Positions 13,001-23,198 of a DNA stretch of 64,000 nucleotides are shown here, in pieces; position 1 is the stretch's first letter, and each line of letters opens with the position of its first letter. The notes beneath the pieces were generated by a model, which was not told where the DNA came from, did not search any database, and was given only the letters and a program-made list of their open reading frames with translations. The stretch is from positions 6,825,001 through 6,889,000 of the forward strand of contig OY997596.1 of NCBI GenBank assembly GCA_963921825.1, read 5' to 3'. The stretch is from Erodium maritimum (taxonomy: Eukaryota; Streptophyta; Magnoliopsida; Geraniales; Geraniaceae). The position numbers and the translations under genes were made by a program.

Positions 13001-14132
13001 TACCACAGTGTGTGGCAAGCAAAGCGGAATTATCAGCAGTGCGAATAGTCGGAGACTTGTTGACCGGGGTTACACATGTAAGTAATTCCGACTGAGGGCT
13101 CATATGATTGAAACAAGCAGAATCAAAATACCAAGTGGAAGTGCTACCTGGCGGAGTAGTGGACGAGCTACCTGACGAAGAAGTGTGAGCTGAAAGGAAC
13201 GCTCGTATGTCACCCAAGAGAGCAGTCATGTCAGGAGAGTCGGCAGACACATCAGGTGTAGCAGCAACAGTGCCATTGGGCCTATTGGAAGGCCGATGAT
13301 CCCCACGGGAGCCACGCCCCCCCCTAAAGTTTTGAGAGGGTCTGGAGTTACCCCATCGAGGGGTTTCGGAGGCAAGGAGGTGCCGAGCATGAGTTCTGCA
13401 TTCAGTTAAGACATGTCCAGATCTGTTGCAGAACGTACAGTGGGGTTTGGCACTAGGTCCACCAGTAGCGGTAGAGAGAACAACATCAGGAGATGGAGAC
13501 GAAGGTGTTCCTGTACCCTCGAACCTAGTTTCTTCAAAGAGAAGCTCAGCCACCACGGTGTGGAGATCAGGGAATGTTGGCCGATGAAAGAGAGCGCTCC
13601 GAACTGCTTCAAATTCAGGACGAAGAGCTGTGAGGAACTGAAATACCTTGAGTTTATTCCAGTAGGTTTGAAAACTCGTCTCCGTTGGTTGAGCGACACT
13701 CATTTGGTCCCAAACATGTTGCATCTGGGAGAGAAAATCTTTGACAGATTGACCTGGAGCTTGCTTCATGCAGTGAAGACGGGTGTAGAGCTGGTAGTGA
13801 TGCGAGATGTCAGCAGTGGAGAACAATTGGGCCAGAAAATCCCAAACCTCTTTCGCAGTATGGAAGCGAGCAAAGTGCACTTTAATCGATGGAGCGCAGG
13901 TATTACGAATCCAGGTAATGATCTGGTGATTCTTGCTGTCCCATTGATCAAAGCGGTCATTGAATGCATCTTTGGTCTCGTCTTTTGCCTGGACTGGTGC
14001 AGTGATATCGCCAGTAACGTAACGCCAGAGGAGTTTGCCTCGCAAAAAACTAGACATCTCTGCAGCCCACAACACATAATTGTTGCCATCAAAGTAAACG
14101 CTAATAGGTTTAGCGATATCGAATTTCTCCAT
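10059..14132 (-). CDS. Ty1/copia Gag-Pol polyprotein, intact
   Basis: A 1,357-residue polyprotein needed for reverse transcription and integration of the copia element. The gag region (about 1-210) is followed by a CCHC zinc knuckle at 232-245 (CTFCNRSGHVLTEC). The protease active site is at 337-339 as DSA, where DSG is common. Integrase has the zinc-binding H470, H475, C500, C503 and catalytic D530, D593, E629. Reverse transcriptase starts near 860, with YVDD at 1041-1044. RNase H has D1205, E1246 and D1282, and ends with the ADIFTK motif. The length matches full copia polyproteins and there is no internal stop. The start codon is the first in frame after the leader. Everything needed in cis flanks it. 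Confidence 0.95.
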   Translation of the reverse strand: MEKFDIAKPISVYFDGNNYVLWAAEMSSFLRGKLLWRYVTGDITAPVQAKDETKDAFNDRFDQWDSKNHQIITWIRNTCAPSIKVHFARFHTAKEVWDFLAQLFSTADISHHYQLYTRLHCMKQAPGQSVKDFLSQMQHVWDQMSVAQPTETSFQTYWNKLKVFQFLTALRPEFEAVRSALFHRPTFPDLHTVVAELLFEETRFEGTGTPSSPSPDVVLSTATGGPSAKPHCTFCNRSGHVLTECRTHARHLLASETPRWGNSRPSQNFRGGRGSRGDHRPSNRPNGTVAATPDVSADSPDMTALLGDIRAFLSAHTSSSGSSSTTPPGSTSTWYFDSACFNHMSPQSELLTCVTPVNKSPTIRTADNSALLATHCGTATEDQLSLPNTLLVPNLSLNLVSVGQLCDLGFDVNFSGRTSSVLVQDPLTGRIHGTGRKVGRLFELTSLVVPSPSSSSSSACGAVVSADLWHSRLGHPSSSRLRSLISSGLLGSVSHTFGDCVSCQLVKHHKLPFSLNNTISSAPFDLVHSDLWGASPVPTMGGSRWFVIFVDDHTRFTWIYLMHHKSDFNKIYSEFSAMVRTQFSKVIKTLRMDNGMEFKESSFLAQLASTGTIVQRSCPGTSQQNGRAERKHCHILNTVRALTIAAACPERFWGEAALTAVYTINRVPSPVIGNKTPYECLYGRPPVYDLLRVFGCVCFVHLQPHERTKLEPRSRLCCFIGYGIEHKGYRCWDPVSKRLRISRHVTFWEHKMFSSMSSFHIPESTPFFANPDIDLFSDDDEGSPIELTPAGAPTSLPPTMDHVPPEDPVLEDPVLPTRPQRHRQLPSHLQDFEVTLPSRVASIVSSVYEPDTYREACTNPLWQQAMTEELQAMVKTHTWDLVPLPRDKHVVGSRWVYKVKTKADGSIERYKARIVARGFTQEHGVDYEETFAPVARLTSVRTILAVAAGRQWDVFQMDVKNAFLNGDLTEEVYMKPPPGYDHPPHMVCRLRKSIYGLKQAPRAWYSKFSGAMAVFGFVSSPHDNSLFVRQTSRGHTLLLLYVDDMIITGDDAVGIVDLKHQLSEQFEMKDLGHLSYFLGLEISSLSSGYHLSQAKYAAELISKGGITDSKIASTPIEANVKYLPSDGKVLENPTLYRRLVGGLVYLTVTRPDIAYAVHIVSQFMCAPRTTHYEAVLRILRYVRGTLSQGLHFSYGSPLVLQAYSDADWAGDPTDRRSTTGYCFFLGNSLISWRSKKQTTIARSSTEAEYRALADTTSELIWLRWLLNDMGVVHKSATTIHCDNQSAIQIAHNDVFHERTKHIEIDCHLVRQHLNQGTLALRSVSSGDQIADIFTKALIPGKFKPLVDKLNLGSLPPS

Positions 14133-14169
14133 TAGGATTACCTGAAACGAAACACTGAAATAAAGGATT

Positions 14170-14208
<39 letters not shown>

Positions 14209-14694
14209 AACAGAGGTCAACGGCGCGTGTGGTTCACGCGGTCAGCGGCGGCGCGCGTGGGCGCGTGGCGCGTGGCGCGTGGGCGCGGTCGAAGAAGTAG
14301 GCGCGTGTGGTGCACGCGTCTTCTTCGACGACTCTGATTCGTGTTTTCCGGCGGCGCTCGATTCCGGCGTCGGAGAGGCGGTGTCTTGCGGTGCGTTTCC
14401 GGCGTGGGTCGCGGAACAAGGAGCGGCAGATTGCACGGAACAAGGAGAGGCAGGTGTGGGCGATCGTGGTCGACCGAGGAATCACGCCGGCAGCTCCGTT
14501 TGCGCGAGTTTCCGGCGGCGGCGGGGCTGTGTCTGCGTATCTCCGGCGACGTGGGTCGTGACACGAGGAGAAGCAGAGTGACAGCAGTGAGGGCAGCAGC
14601 GAGGTCGTTCAACGAAGGTGAACGGTTGGTGGCTGCTGTGACGACGTCGGCGGTGACGGCGGCTGAAGCGGAAGCGATAACTAGAGCGATAGAG
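14170..14694 (-). other. Copia untranslated leader with long poly(A) tract
   Basis: This lies between the primer-binding site and the polyprotein start. It holds a run of about 37 T (A on the sense strand) at 14170-14206 and then a very GC-rich block (14215-14650) rich in CGCGTG and GGCGGC. Several short frames cover it on both strands, but I see no domain in any of them. Confidence 0.6.
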
Positions 14695-14706
14695 GCTCTG
14701 ATACCA
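14695..14706 (-). promoter_or_regulatory. Copia primer-binding site (initiator tRNA-Met)
   Basis: On the minus strand TGGTATCAGAGC abuts the 5' LTR. It is complementary to the 3' end of plant initiator tRNA-Met, the standard primer for plant copia elements. Confidence 0.92.
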
Positions 14707-14846
14707 TGATAACAATTGTAGAATTGTGTTGAAACTGATGATTGATACATACAATGTACATGAGTATATATAGCGGTAGGGTTTCCTAAACCCGATGCTA
14801 ACCCTAACGAGCCATATGGGTTGGGCCTATACAACGTATTCTAACA
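14707..14846 (-). repeat. Copia 5' LTR
   Basis: 140 bp, TG...CA, identical to 9906-10045, followed by the TSD copy ATATA at 14847-14851. Confidence 0.95.
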
Positions 14847-14851
14847 ATATA

Positions 14852-16540
14852 TATTATGCCTTTTATTTCTGTTGAGATTTAAAATGATCAATCATGATCA
14901 TATCCTGAACATATTGTCACCTATTCGAAGTGATGGCATTGATGATCGGAAAATCAACCCTGTAATTATATTGTCGAGTTGCCAACGTGACAAGTCGAAT
15001 AAAATCAAGAGGGACACATATGTCGCTAAATAATTATTGTGTTTGTGGCAAACACATTTGGGCAAAGGCAAAACAATGGCGATGTTACATTGTTTTCTCA
15101 AAAATCACAAAGGCAAAACAATGTGTGTGCCTCATGTCTGCCTCTAACAAGATAGGTCACTGTTGCAATAGTTTTGACAAGTCAACACTGATAAAATCTT
15201 TTTTATTTATCTTTTTTCATCGTGGTGGTTAAGGCATCAGCCTCGAGTCAATCACATTGGGCCCACCAGTGTCCAGTCCCATACGGGCTGGTGGGCCCAG
15301 TATTGTCGGTGGGCTAATGGTAATTAGTACAAAGTATAGGCCCAGTGAGTCAACCGGCCAGTTTGGCCCATTGGTTCCTCCTCAATGCACTCATGGGTCC
15401 AGCCGACATGTCGTAAATGAATTTCTGAGTTATCGTGTGTGGCTCTCATTCTTTTGTATTTGAACTGTGTTTTTCGTGGCACGTGGATTTTAACACTATG
15501 AACAAATGGTCGGTACCAGAGAGATTTGCTATTGAAGTATGCGGGTGTTATGTTGATCCATTGTTTCCAATCAAGAACTTGAATATACAACATCTTTTAT
15601 CGATACTATGAATAGTTACATTCATATTTATGTCAAGTTGTAATGTTGTTTTATATAGACATTCCATCACATCCAAACATGTCAGTGATATGTGATTTTT
15701 AGAGATTATTTTCTGAAACGAGGTCGGATAATTTTTTTCCAGTAAACAACGTTAATATAGTCTTTATATAAGTTAAAAGCAAGACCATAGGTTTCAGATT
15801 ATAGTATGTCACCCTCACCGTGAAACAGGTGTACGGATACTCTAGATTCGAATAAATCTACTTTGTATCATAGACAAGAAATAACACCTAAAGCACAAAA
15901 AGCGAACATAAGAAAATTGAAAAGCCTACGATACTAGTTCTTCTGAAACTCAAAACTTGTATAGTGGGGAGTTCTAGTTGGGCCGGCTTGCCGTCTTATG
16001 TCGCCATGATCCTCCGAGACTCCCCTCCTTGTGATGGAACTTGTTGCAGATGTAATGTAGACAACATAGCATGCTCCGTGAGATCATGTGTCATCGATGC
16101 TTCTAACCGAACCAGATTTCTCTGACCTCTGGAGATCATCGACATACCAATCCTCAACGACGCTAGCCAATAGCCGCCCAATACTCTCCGTAGAATAAAA
16201 GACGGATGAGAGAAGACGTGTAGACGAATGAGAGTCGGTGACGACAATTAGGGTTTCTTTGGTGATCTCTTATTTGAGAGAGAGATAATTTATACAATGT
16301 GTTAATAATAGGATTTGGTTACAATTTTTTTTAAAGATAATCACAAAAAAACCATATTTATGTATTCTCTTTTTATGTTAATTTTATTTTAAAAAACTTT
16401 TAAAAGGAAATTTTATTTAATACATTTAATTATATGTGTCACCTAATTGTAAAATTCGTTTGAGTAGTATCTTAATTTTTTAATATTTTCACACTACTCT
16501 TCTCCGTTTACTTTTTAGCGGAAATAAATGGAAAATAGTG
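14852..16540. other. No recognisable gene; includes a TGGGCC-rich patch
   Basis: Only short frames are present. The minus frame at 15996-16247 (83 codons) has no domain I recognise. A patch at 15255-15375 contains several TGGGCC/TGGGCT-type motifs and a perfect 12-bp inverted repeat. I could not connect it to a gene. Confidence 0.5.
15258..15299. repeat. Perfect 12-bp inverted repeat, 18-nt loop
   Basis: TGGGCCCACCAG at 15258-15269 is the exact reverse complement of CTGGTGGGCCCA at 15288-15299. No T-run follows, so there is no reason to call it a terminator. Confidence 0.7.
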
Positions 16541-16548
16541 TGAAAATG

Positions 16549-19042
16549 CTAACACCCGACTCTCTCTTTTCTGTTTATTCTCTTTTTATGTCCTGCCCCA
16601 ATGGACCATCTCTTTACTCCTCTGGCTCCTGCTCCAACACCGGACCCAACTTTATCTCTAAGTCCAGTTTTATCTATGTGTCCAAGTAGGTCCGGGGCGT
16701 CTGATTTCCCACTATCCGAGAGCTGGCCGATTACCAAGTTTCTCCAACCAAGATCTGCCAAGCGGGTCACACCGTTAGGTGTAGTAGCCGAGGATACTGT
16801 TGGGCCCCTGCCTTGAGACAAGGGGGCCTTAGGTGTAGAAGTCGAGGATATCGATTTTCGAGACGTTTGATCATCCCAATCTGTAGCATATGCCCTTGTT
16901 TGATGGTCATTCTAAAATTCCAGCATCGAGGAGTCGAACCGGAGAGTACCCACCACCTCTCGGTCGCACTCGGTCACCATGTGACATATCATACCACAAT
17001 TATAACAAAATATAGGTAGTTTTGTATAAGTAAGAGTGACACGAACCGGGTCGAGAAATTCCCAAAAGCGAAGCAAGAGCTGTATGCGGAGGAGGCGCTC
17101 CACAATATGCCAGAAACGAACCTTTACTGATCCTCCCCAACATGTTCCCCATTGTTCGCCCGGTACATGAACACAAAGCCCCAGCGTCGCACCGATCGTT
17201 TCTCCCATGGTTTTAGTACGGACAAAACGAGGGAGGCCACATGCATGTACCCATAATTAGATCCCATCCAGGGTGGGGGGCTCTCTAGCCATCGGGTCCA
17301 GGTCACCCAACAGTACTAGTCTCCCATTGAAGCACCACAAATCGTTATCTCGAACCCATGCGTGAGCTTTCTCCATCTCAAAGTTAAAACCAAAAATACT
17401 CGGTTCGATGTCCTTGATCACCAGCCCATCAGCTGATTTTTCCCATGCCTTGGTGATGATCTGAAGGAGAACCTCATTCCGGGACGACTTGGACGTCCAC
17501 AATTTACCCATAATGAAAAATTGTTGCTTGGCCAGAACAGATGGGTTCACCGAAGTGTATGGTACCATCACCTCAACCTCCTCCTCTTCCTTCAAAGAGT
17601 AAGCCGAGATGCCATCCTTAAGGTTGAGTAGTTGGGAGTCCAGAGATGCCGGAGAGGGAGGCGTCACTGAGGTTGAGTCGGCCTCCTTGTGTCTGAAGGT
17701 TCTGAGGCGGTGAACCATCCTCGGTGGTAGTCTGAGAAGCGCTGAGATTAGGGGTGGGCATCGGCCAGGCCTCGACAATATTTCCATTATCCGTAACCCG
17801 AACCAGGAGAACCAGTTACTTGAAATCCATAATCGACACCGCATCGAGTTTCAACGGGAAACTTGAAAACCGACCATCACAAAACCGGCCGATTATGGTT
17901 TTAACCGGTCCATTGGCCTTTCTTTAGGGCCTTCAATTAAAGCACAACATAGAAAAAAATATTAATTTCTAAAACAACTAAAATAATAAAATCAATTTAC
18001 AACAAAAACACAATTAGTTATTACTGGTAATTTTCTATTAAGCTATTACATCAAGAAAAACTTCTTTAAAAAAGTTTTGAATGGTCTTTAAAAACAAAAA
18101 AGCTTCAGGTGAAATACATGTCACAAAATATAAATAAAAGATTAGAATGTATGTTTATGCAAATAAAATGATTTGAATTCAAGTTCATTAAAATCAAATA
18201 AACTTTGAACTTTAAAATCAAATAAATTCATTATTATTAGTGTCAACATTTAATTTATGTTAATCTGAACAACCAGCTTACTGCATGATTGTTTATAAGC
18301 AAATTTATGAATAAAAGTAAGCTAATCTCCTACATTTTACCTCTGTTAGGCTATTAATCTAATAATAGTGTCAATATTTAATTTATTTTAAACCTCTCGT
18401 AATACTATAACCGTCAAATTAGTCAAAAAACATAAAGATTTTTATATACACAACTAAAGCCGGTCGATTGGTTTTTTACCGGTTTGGAAGATAAAAAACC
18501 GTACCCACCCAAAATGCTACCGGTTTGGTATTTTTTTAATCGTAACCGTTTCCAGTGACACCGGTTTGGGTGCTTCCGATGATGAGGGCGGTCGGTGACG
18601 GTCGTTTTTCGGTGACGGCGAATATTTGCACAACCCTAGCTGGGATCACGGGGACACGAGCGATGAGAACCCTGACCCCCTCATAGAGAACATCCACCTC
18701 CGGCCTCCCTAGCTCCGACCTCCTATGTTCAGACATAGGGGCTTTCCCTTTGAGAGGGTCCCAGACCAACGGGGGAAATGGAGTGGTGGCGGGTACTATC
18801 ATAGGCGGCGCAACATTGGGGAGAATCGAGGCGGCAACGATCTGAGCAGAGGTGGAGATGAGGGGAACAAGTTCCACCGGTGGTAGGAGAGCAAGGACAA
18901 CCATAGGAGGCGATAGAGCCTTCACGTCGCCGGGAGCGGACGATGGGGCAGTCGAGTCGACAGTGGAGGGCGGTGGAGTTGAATTCACCAAAACCCTAGC
19001 ATTTCTTGTAAAGGAAGCTGGGTTTGGTTCTTCAAAGGCCAA
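16549..19042 (-). pseudogene. LINE ORF1 (DUF4283 and CCHC), split by a hAT element
   Basis: The minus-strand frame starts at 19042 with a proline/serine-rich N-terminus. The hAT element at 17749-18638 interrupts it, and it resumes at 17748. About 17700-17250 matches the DUF4283 region of plant LINE ORF1 proteins (GLVIKDIEPSIFGFNFEMEK, then WVRDNDLWCFNGRLVLLGDL). About 17210-16915 contains LPIFCYNCGMICHMVTEC, an intact C-x2-C-x4-H-x4-C knuckle. A stop follows DUF4283 and another follows the knuckle. ORF1 binds the element's RNA. No endonuclease or reverse transcriptase frame follows in the 300 bp downstream. Confidence 0.75.
17749..18638. mobile_element. Non-autonomous hAT element with 8-bp TSD
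   Basis: 890 bp. The left end TAGGGGTGGGCA and right end TGCACAACCCTA are imperfect terminal inverted repeats of hAT type. They are flanked by GCTGAGAT (17741-17748) and GCTGGGAT (18639-18646), an 8-bp TSD with one mismatch. The middle (about 17930-18440) is AT-rich and the ends are rich in CCGGTT. No transposase frame is present. It sits inside a LINE ORF1 and is related to the fragment at 2523-3215. Confidence 0.85.
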
Positions 19043-19507
19043 CCTCGTCGAGATTTACTTGGAGGTTCGACGTTCTGGGAGAGAAGGCCATGGATATTGT
19101 GGTCGGGGAAGGAAGGAGAAGCATCATGGAGGAGAGGGAAGTAGAGAATGGGGAGGCAAAAGAATGCTTAGGGTTTCTTTTGTGCCTTGGTTTAATAGTA
19201 GGCCTCATGGCCGACGAAGGGCGAGGTGAAGGCACACGTGGAAGAGACTGCACCAGGGCTAACTGCAATGAAACAAGACTAATGAGATTGCTAACGGAAG
19301 TCAAGTCGACGACAAGGGAATGAGACTCTATAAGTAGGGTAGGGTATCCTCGGAAAGGATGAGATCTCAACAATCACAAAAGAGAGTTAGTTACTGAGAA
19401 AAAACAAAAAAATGTAGATTCATTCTTTTCTTTTAGGATTAATTACATATAACTATTACGTATTACCCATAATTTAGGGTACTTGATCTGACACTCTTAA
19501 ACTTAAC

Positions 19508-21235
19508 TTTTTTTGAAAGGTGCAATATTATAACTTTTAGAATCGATTATATTGTTGTGCATTGAGGAACATGATCCTCGACCACGAAAGGTCAGTATGA
19601 ATGAACAATAGTTCTCTGAACCTTGTAGTACCAGAATCGTTACAAACGGTATTTTGACGCCCCTCGGGCAAAGGCAGAAGATGGGAGGGGGGGGGGGAGC
19701 GGGGTATCGGAAATCAAATATCTCAACAGTAATGGTGATGGTGAGAAGCAAAGCATCGTCTAGGGACTCCTCCCAGGGCCAATCCTTGATGCTCGGGTGG
19801 TATATCATCCCTCACGGCGGGGCTTCTTCCCCGCCTGTAACTTGTCGCCCCAAATAGGTGCTGACACCAACCTTTTCAGCACTCCATCAGCTGGGCTCCC
19901 ATGGGACAAAGGCGCTGGAGCTTCAACATCTCACGCTCCTAGATGTGCGCGTCCTTTACCTCTAAACCCACCACGCTCCCGTGGTAGGGGGTCAATAATC
20001 GAATCAGCAGAGAGATGATCACCACCCGCCCCCTACCAAATCTTCGAGTGTACAAAAGCTGTATGGTTTGGTGTGGACCGCCCAAGGAGGCCTATCGCGG
20101 GCAACTAGCTGGTGTCCCAGGTGGGAAATCGGGGCCCCAGATTAGGTATCAGGTCCATTGTTACACCGGTTCCCCTTCCTCGAGACAATCTATCCTTAGG
20201 TATCGGGTCCAATGTCAGCTGGATTGGGGCAACTTCTTCCAAATCCCAGTCCAGTGCGACACCGTCTCCACGAGCCCCGAGGGACCCCTCATCCAAGCCT
20301 ATGAGGACGGTTGAAACTCCCTCCGACTAACACGGGGACGAGGCCCTATCGTCGGAGTATGCCACAACAGACCCCTCCGATATGCCGGAAGGTGGCTCTG
20401 AGGATATCGTGGCAGGGGCGACGTCCTAACCGCCCTTCGTGCATAGTAAGCATCCTCCTCGACATCCAGCGCACCCCCTCGAGACCAGAGACGGAGGGCC
20501 ATCGACCCCACGGTCAGGCTCGGGATCATCCCCACCGTAGGGTATCAAGACCCTAATCTGCCTCCGCGCCCATCCTCGACGAGCAAACGTGTAAGAGGCC
20601 TCCACCGTCCTCCTCCGCAACCCATAACTGTCACTTATCAACCGTTGGGTCCGAACCCTCACCGTAGTGATCGTGGAGTAAGCCGAGCACACCGTCACGT
20701 CCCGAACAGTCCCCCCACCAGGCGGTTCGAGGGGGTACAGACCTCGGAGGCCCTAGCAAGGGCGCAACCCTAGACCTCGCGCCGTCCAACCTAGGCACCA
20801 GAGCAAGGTCATGATTATCCCGGACAGACGGTCTAGGGTTCGAGCGGAGAGGGGCCATACCGTAGCGTGGAGGAGAAGGTACCGATGACTGCCGCACCAG
20901 GTCTCCCCGACGCAAATAAGAGAAACCAGCCGGTAACAGCATCGACGAGACTGATGCCGACGAGACCTCAGGAGGAACGGGCCGACCCGAGACGAGGGAG
21001 AAGGAAGGAGAAGATGATGTTGAAGAAAACAATCCCCATCGATACGTATCCCTTACACCAGGCTTGGTCTGCGAGGGAGTCGACCGGATGGGACAGAGGG
21101 GTACTGGGGAGGCGCGACTGACAGACCCAGCCCCATGTGGCAACACGGTAGGCGGCATGACAGCGGCGGTGGCAGGAGGGAGGACCATAGCGGCTAGGGC
21201 TAGGGCTAGGGCGAGCTTTTCAATAACGAAAACGA
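19508..21235 (-). mobile_element. LINE-tailed, GC-rich retroposon (tentative)
   Basis: A poly(T) run at 19508-19515 followed by a GGTGCAATATTATAAC-type sequence looks like a LINE poly(A) end read in reverse. Above 19800 the sequence becomes very GC-rich and continues so to about 21235. The longest minus frame there is 21188-20631 (185 codons, Pro/Ser/Arg-rich), with no recognised domain. Its start is just inside a (CTAGGG)n-like stretch. No reverse transcriptase is visible. I found no convincing TSD, so the limits are approximate. Confidence 0.4.
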
Positions 21236-21300
21236 GAGAGAGTTTTTGTTTCGTCTATACTTTTTTTTCGTTTCTCCAAAACTTTAAATAATTTAAAGTT

Positions 21301-21787
21301 GGGTAAACTACAAATACCTACCCCCAAACTTGTAGCGTTTAACTGATACATATCCTAAAGTTTTTTTTGTAACTATACCTACTCAGATGTTTATTTATTT
21401 AACTGATAGCCCAAGCAGACAACTAAAATGACGAAAATGCCCTTAGTGATTTTTTAAATAATTTTTTAAAAATAAAATTGAAGTGATTTTTTAAATAAAA
21501 CAGAAGTGATTTAATAAGTACATATATATATATACCTAACAAAGTGATTTTTAAATTTTTTTTAAATAATTACTGAAATGTAGTTGAGAGTATTTTCGTC
21601 ATTTTAGCTAAACATCTGAGTAGGTATCGGTTAAAAAAAACTTTATGGTAGGTATCAATTAAATAACTAAACATCTGAGTAGGTATCAGTTAAAAAAAAA
21701 CTTTAGGGTATGTATCAGTTAAAAAAAAACTTTAGGGTATGTATCAGTTAAACGTTACAAGTTTGGGGTAGTTATTTGTAGTTTACC
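21301..21787. mobile_element. Mutator-like MITE with 9-bp TSD
   Basis: 487 bp. Both ends begin (G)GGTAAACTACAAATA on opposite strands, and the inverted similarity continues for about 70 bp (ACTTGTA(A/G)CGTTTAACTGAT, then a T-run). The exact 9-bp direct repeat TTTAAAGTT flanks it at 21292-21300 and 21788-21796. Nine-bp duplications are typical of Mutator-like elements. The right half contains several copies of a unit around GGTATGTATCAGTTAA. There is no coding capacity. Confidence 0.9.
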
Positions 21788-21829
21788 TTTAAAGTTTGTA
21801 CACAGTACTTTAAGCTAGATTTTTATATT

Positions 21830-22039
21830 TAACCTATTATAAAATAAAGTACAAAAGCAGGTGAAATTTAAAGAATATGCCATCACGTTGTAACTTGGGA
21901 TTGAAGCAACCGTTGCCAAACCCTAAGTAGTTACTGAAATTTAGTATTCAATTTCAAGGTACGAATTTAATCGAAACAACTTAAAAAGTAATAAGATTTA
22001 ATTAAATAACTAAAGTTACTCGCACCTCGTTTAATTTCA
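21830..22039. other. AT-rich spacer upstream of the 22-kb transcription unit
   Basis: I see no gene or repeat boundary. It is the probable promoter side of the unit at 22040-22764, but no clear TATA box was located. Confidence 0.4.
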
Positions 22040-22677
22040 TAGAGTTGTAATCATGTGCTCTGCCGCTGCTCGGGGGAAGCAGTAGCACCACCAGCTCCGG
22101 CGGCAGGAGAGGATGAGCTAGTGCCGGATCCGGAAGCAACGTGCTCAGTTTATCCACCGGCGGCGTCCCTGGCCTGACCGTGATTTCTCCGATTCAAACT
22201 GAACTGAATCTTCGTGTCGGTGAAACACGCTAATCGGTAACTTGATGCTCCTTATTTTCCGTCCTTTTCCCCTCTCTGCTGTCAATTTTCGCAGGGTTGT
22301 GCTTCCTTCTCTGTTAATTTTGAATCCGGACTGAGTGTGGATTTTGACCTAATTTCTCGAAGTAATCATTTGAGCAATTTCGAAGTGTTTGGTTGCTGTG
22401 TGTTAGAATTAGGTTTTGATTGCGTGATAATGATCTTCCGGAGCACAAACTTGATGCTGAATTGTTGCTTGATAGCTCTTACTCGCATATGTTTTTGGAA
22501 GAAAAGGTTAGGTTAATTAAGAAGTTGGGGATTTTGAGCTAGTGCAAGATTAGGGGGGTGTTTGGCATATGAAGAACAATGATGCATTTTGAGATTTCGA
22601 ATCACCAGTAACACTCGAACGGATTGTTTTCTATTTTCAGTGAAGCTCTAGCTAGAAAACGAGAAATTCTTGTAGAG

Positions 22678-22764
22678 ATGTTATACAAGGAACTAGTGGT
22701 AACTTGTGCTGCAGTTTTCATTACATTTTGCCTGATTATGCTGTACAAGCTATGGAAACGTTAG
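22678..22764 (+). CDS. Candidate 28-residue transmembrane microprotein
   Basis: A short frame opens with MLYKELVVTCAAVFITFCLI and ends YKLWKR. It has a short charged N-terminus, one hydrophobic stretch of about 18 residues (7-24) and a basic C-terminus, so it would be a single-pass membrane peptide. It starts 37 bp after a good splice acceptor (TTTTCTATTTTCAG ending at 22640). A plausible first exon (about 22040-22221) lies upstream, with a donor at TAATCG/GTAACTTG. The first exon contains a short upstream frame starting at the ATG near 22054. No family is recognised. The alternative is that this is the 5' UTR of an untranslated RNA. Confidence 0.35.
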   Translation: MLYKELVVTCAAVFITFCLIMLYKLWKR

Positions 22765-23198
22765 TATCATGATTGTGATAGACTAATGCACGCCTTATGG
22801 ATTCAAATAATGGTTTGAACCCAACTTGTCTAATTGAATTTGGTTGAAGGAGCTTCCCTTCCTTCCATGTCGGGCGGTGGGGTGAGTCCTTTGTGATCTC
22901 CAGTCTGAGTTGCCTATTTTTGCACACATCATTACTCTGATCATGGTGTCATAGATCAGCCTATGGGCAAGGGGAAAGAATCGTTTTCTTCACCACTTGG
23001 AATAGGTGCTATAGGAATTAGCTATATTTAAGTATATATAGATGCTAAATTGCTAATACCGTGTTGGGAATTGCAAAGAACTTAGCTTACAGAGGTGATG
23101 AATGAATTTCCCATCTCAGTAAGAAACCAAAGGCTTTTTAAGGAATTGAGTTGTTTTTTTTTATCGGCGAGTTTTTTGTATTCCGCAAACCCAAGTAG

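Larger units (their letters stand above)
9906..14846 (-). mobile_element. Complete Ty1/copia retrotransposon
   Basis: A 4,941-bp element flanked by the 5-bp TSD ATATA (9901-9905 and 14847-14851). The two 140-bp LTRs start TG, end CA and are identical as far as I can read. The primer-binding site lies directly against the 5' LTR and the polypurine tract directly against the 3' LTR (minus-strand sense). The single polyprotein reads gag-protease-integrase-RT-RNase H, which is the copia order. Identical LTRs, an intact frame and an intact TSD indicate a very recent insertion that may still be competent. The short LTRs suggest one of the small-LTR plant copia lineages; I did not assign one. Confidence 0.96.

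Noticed and set aside
13413-14135. 240-codon plus-strand frame
   Set aside because: It is antisense to the gag region of the intact copia polyprotein, which explains the open frame.
14217-14834. 205-codon minus frame next to the copia LTR
   Set aside because: It runs through the 5' LTR, the primer-binding site and the GC-rich leader, and its composition is Arg/Thr/Pro-rich with no domain. It is untranslated leader.
21191-21215. Telomere-like (CTAGGG)n stretch
   Set aside because: Only about four units, and the unit is not the plant TTTAGGG repeat. It is probably part of a LINE 5' end.
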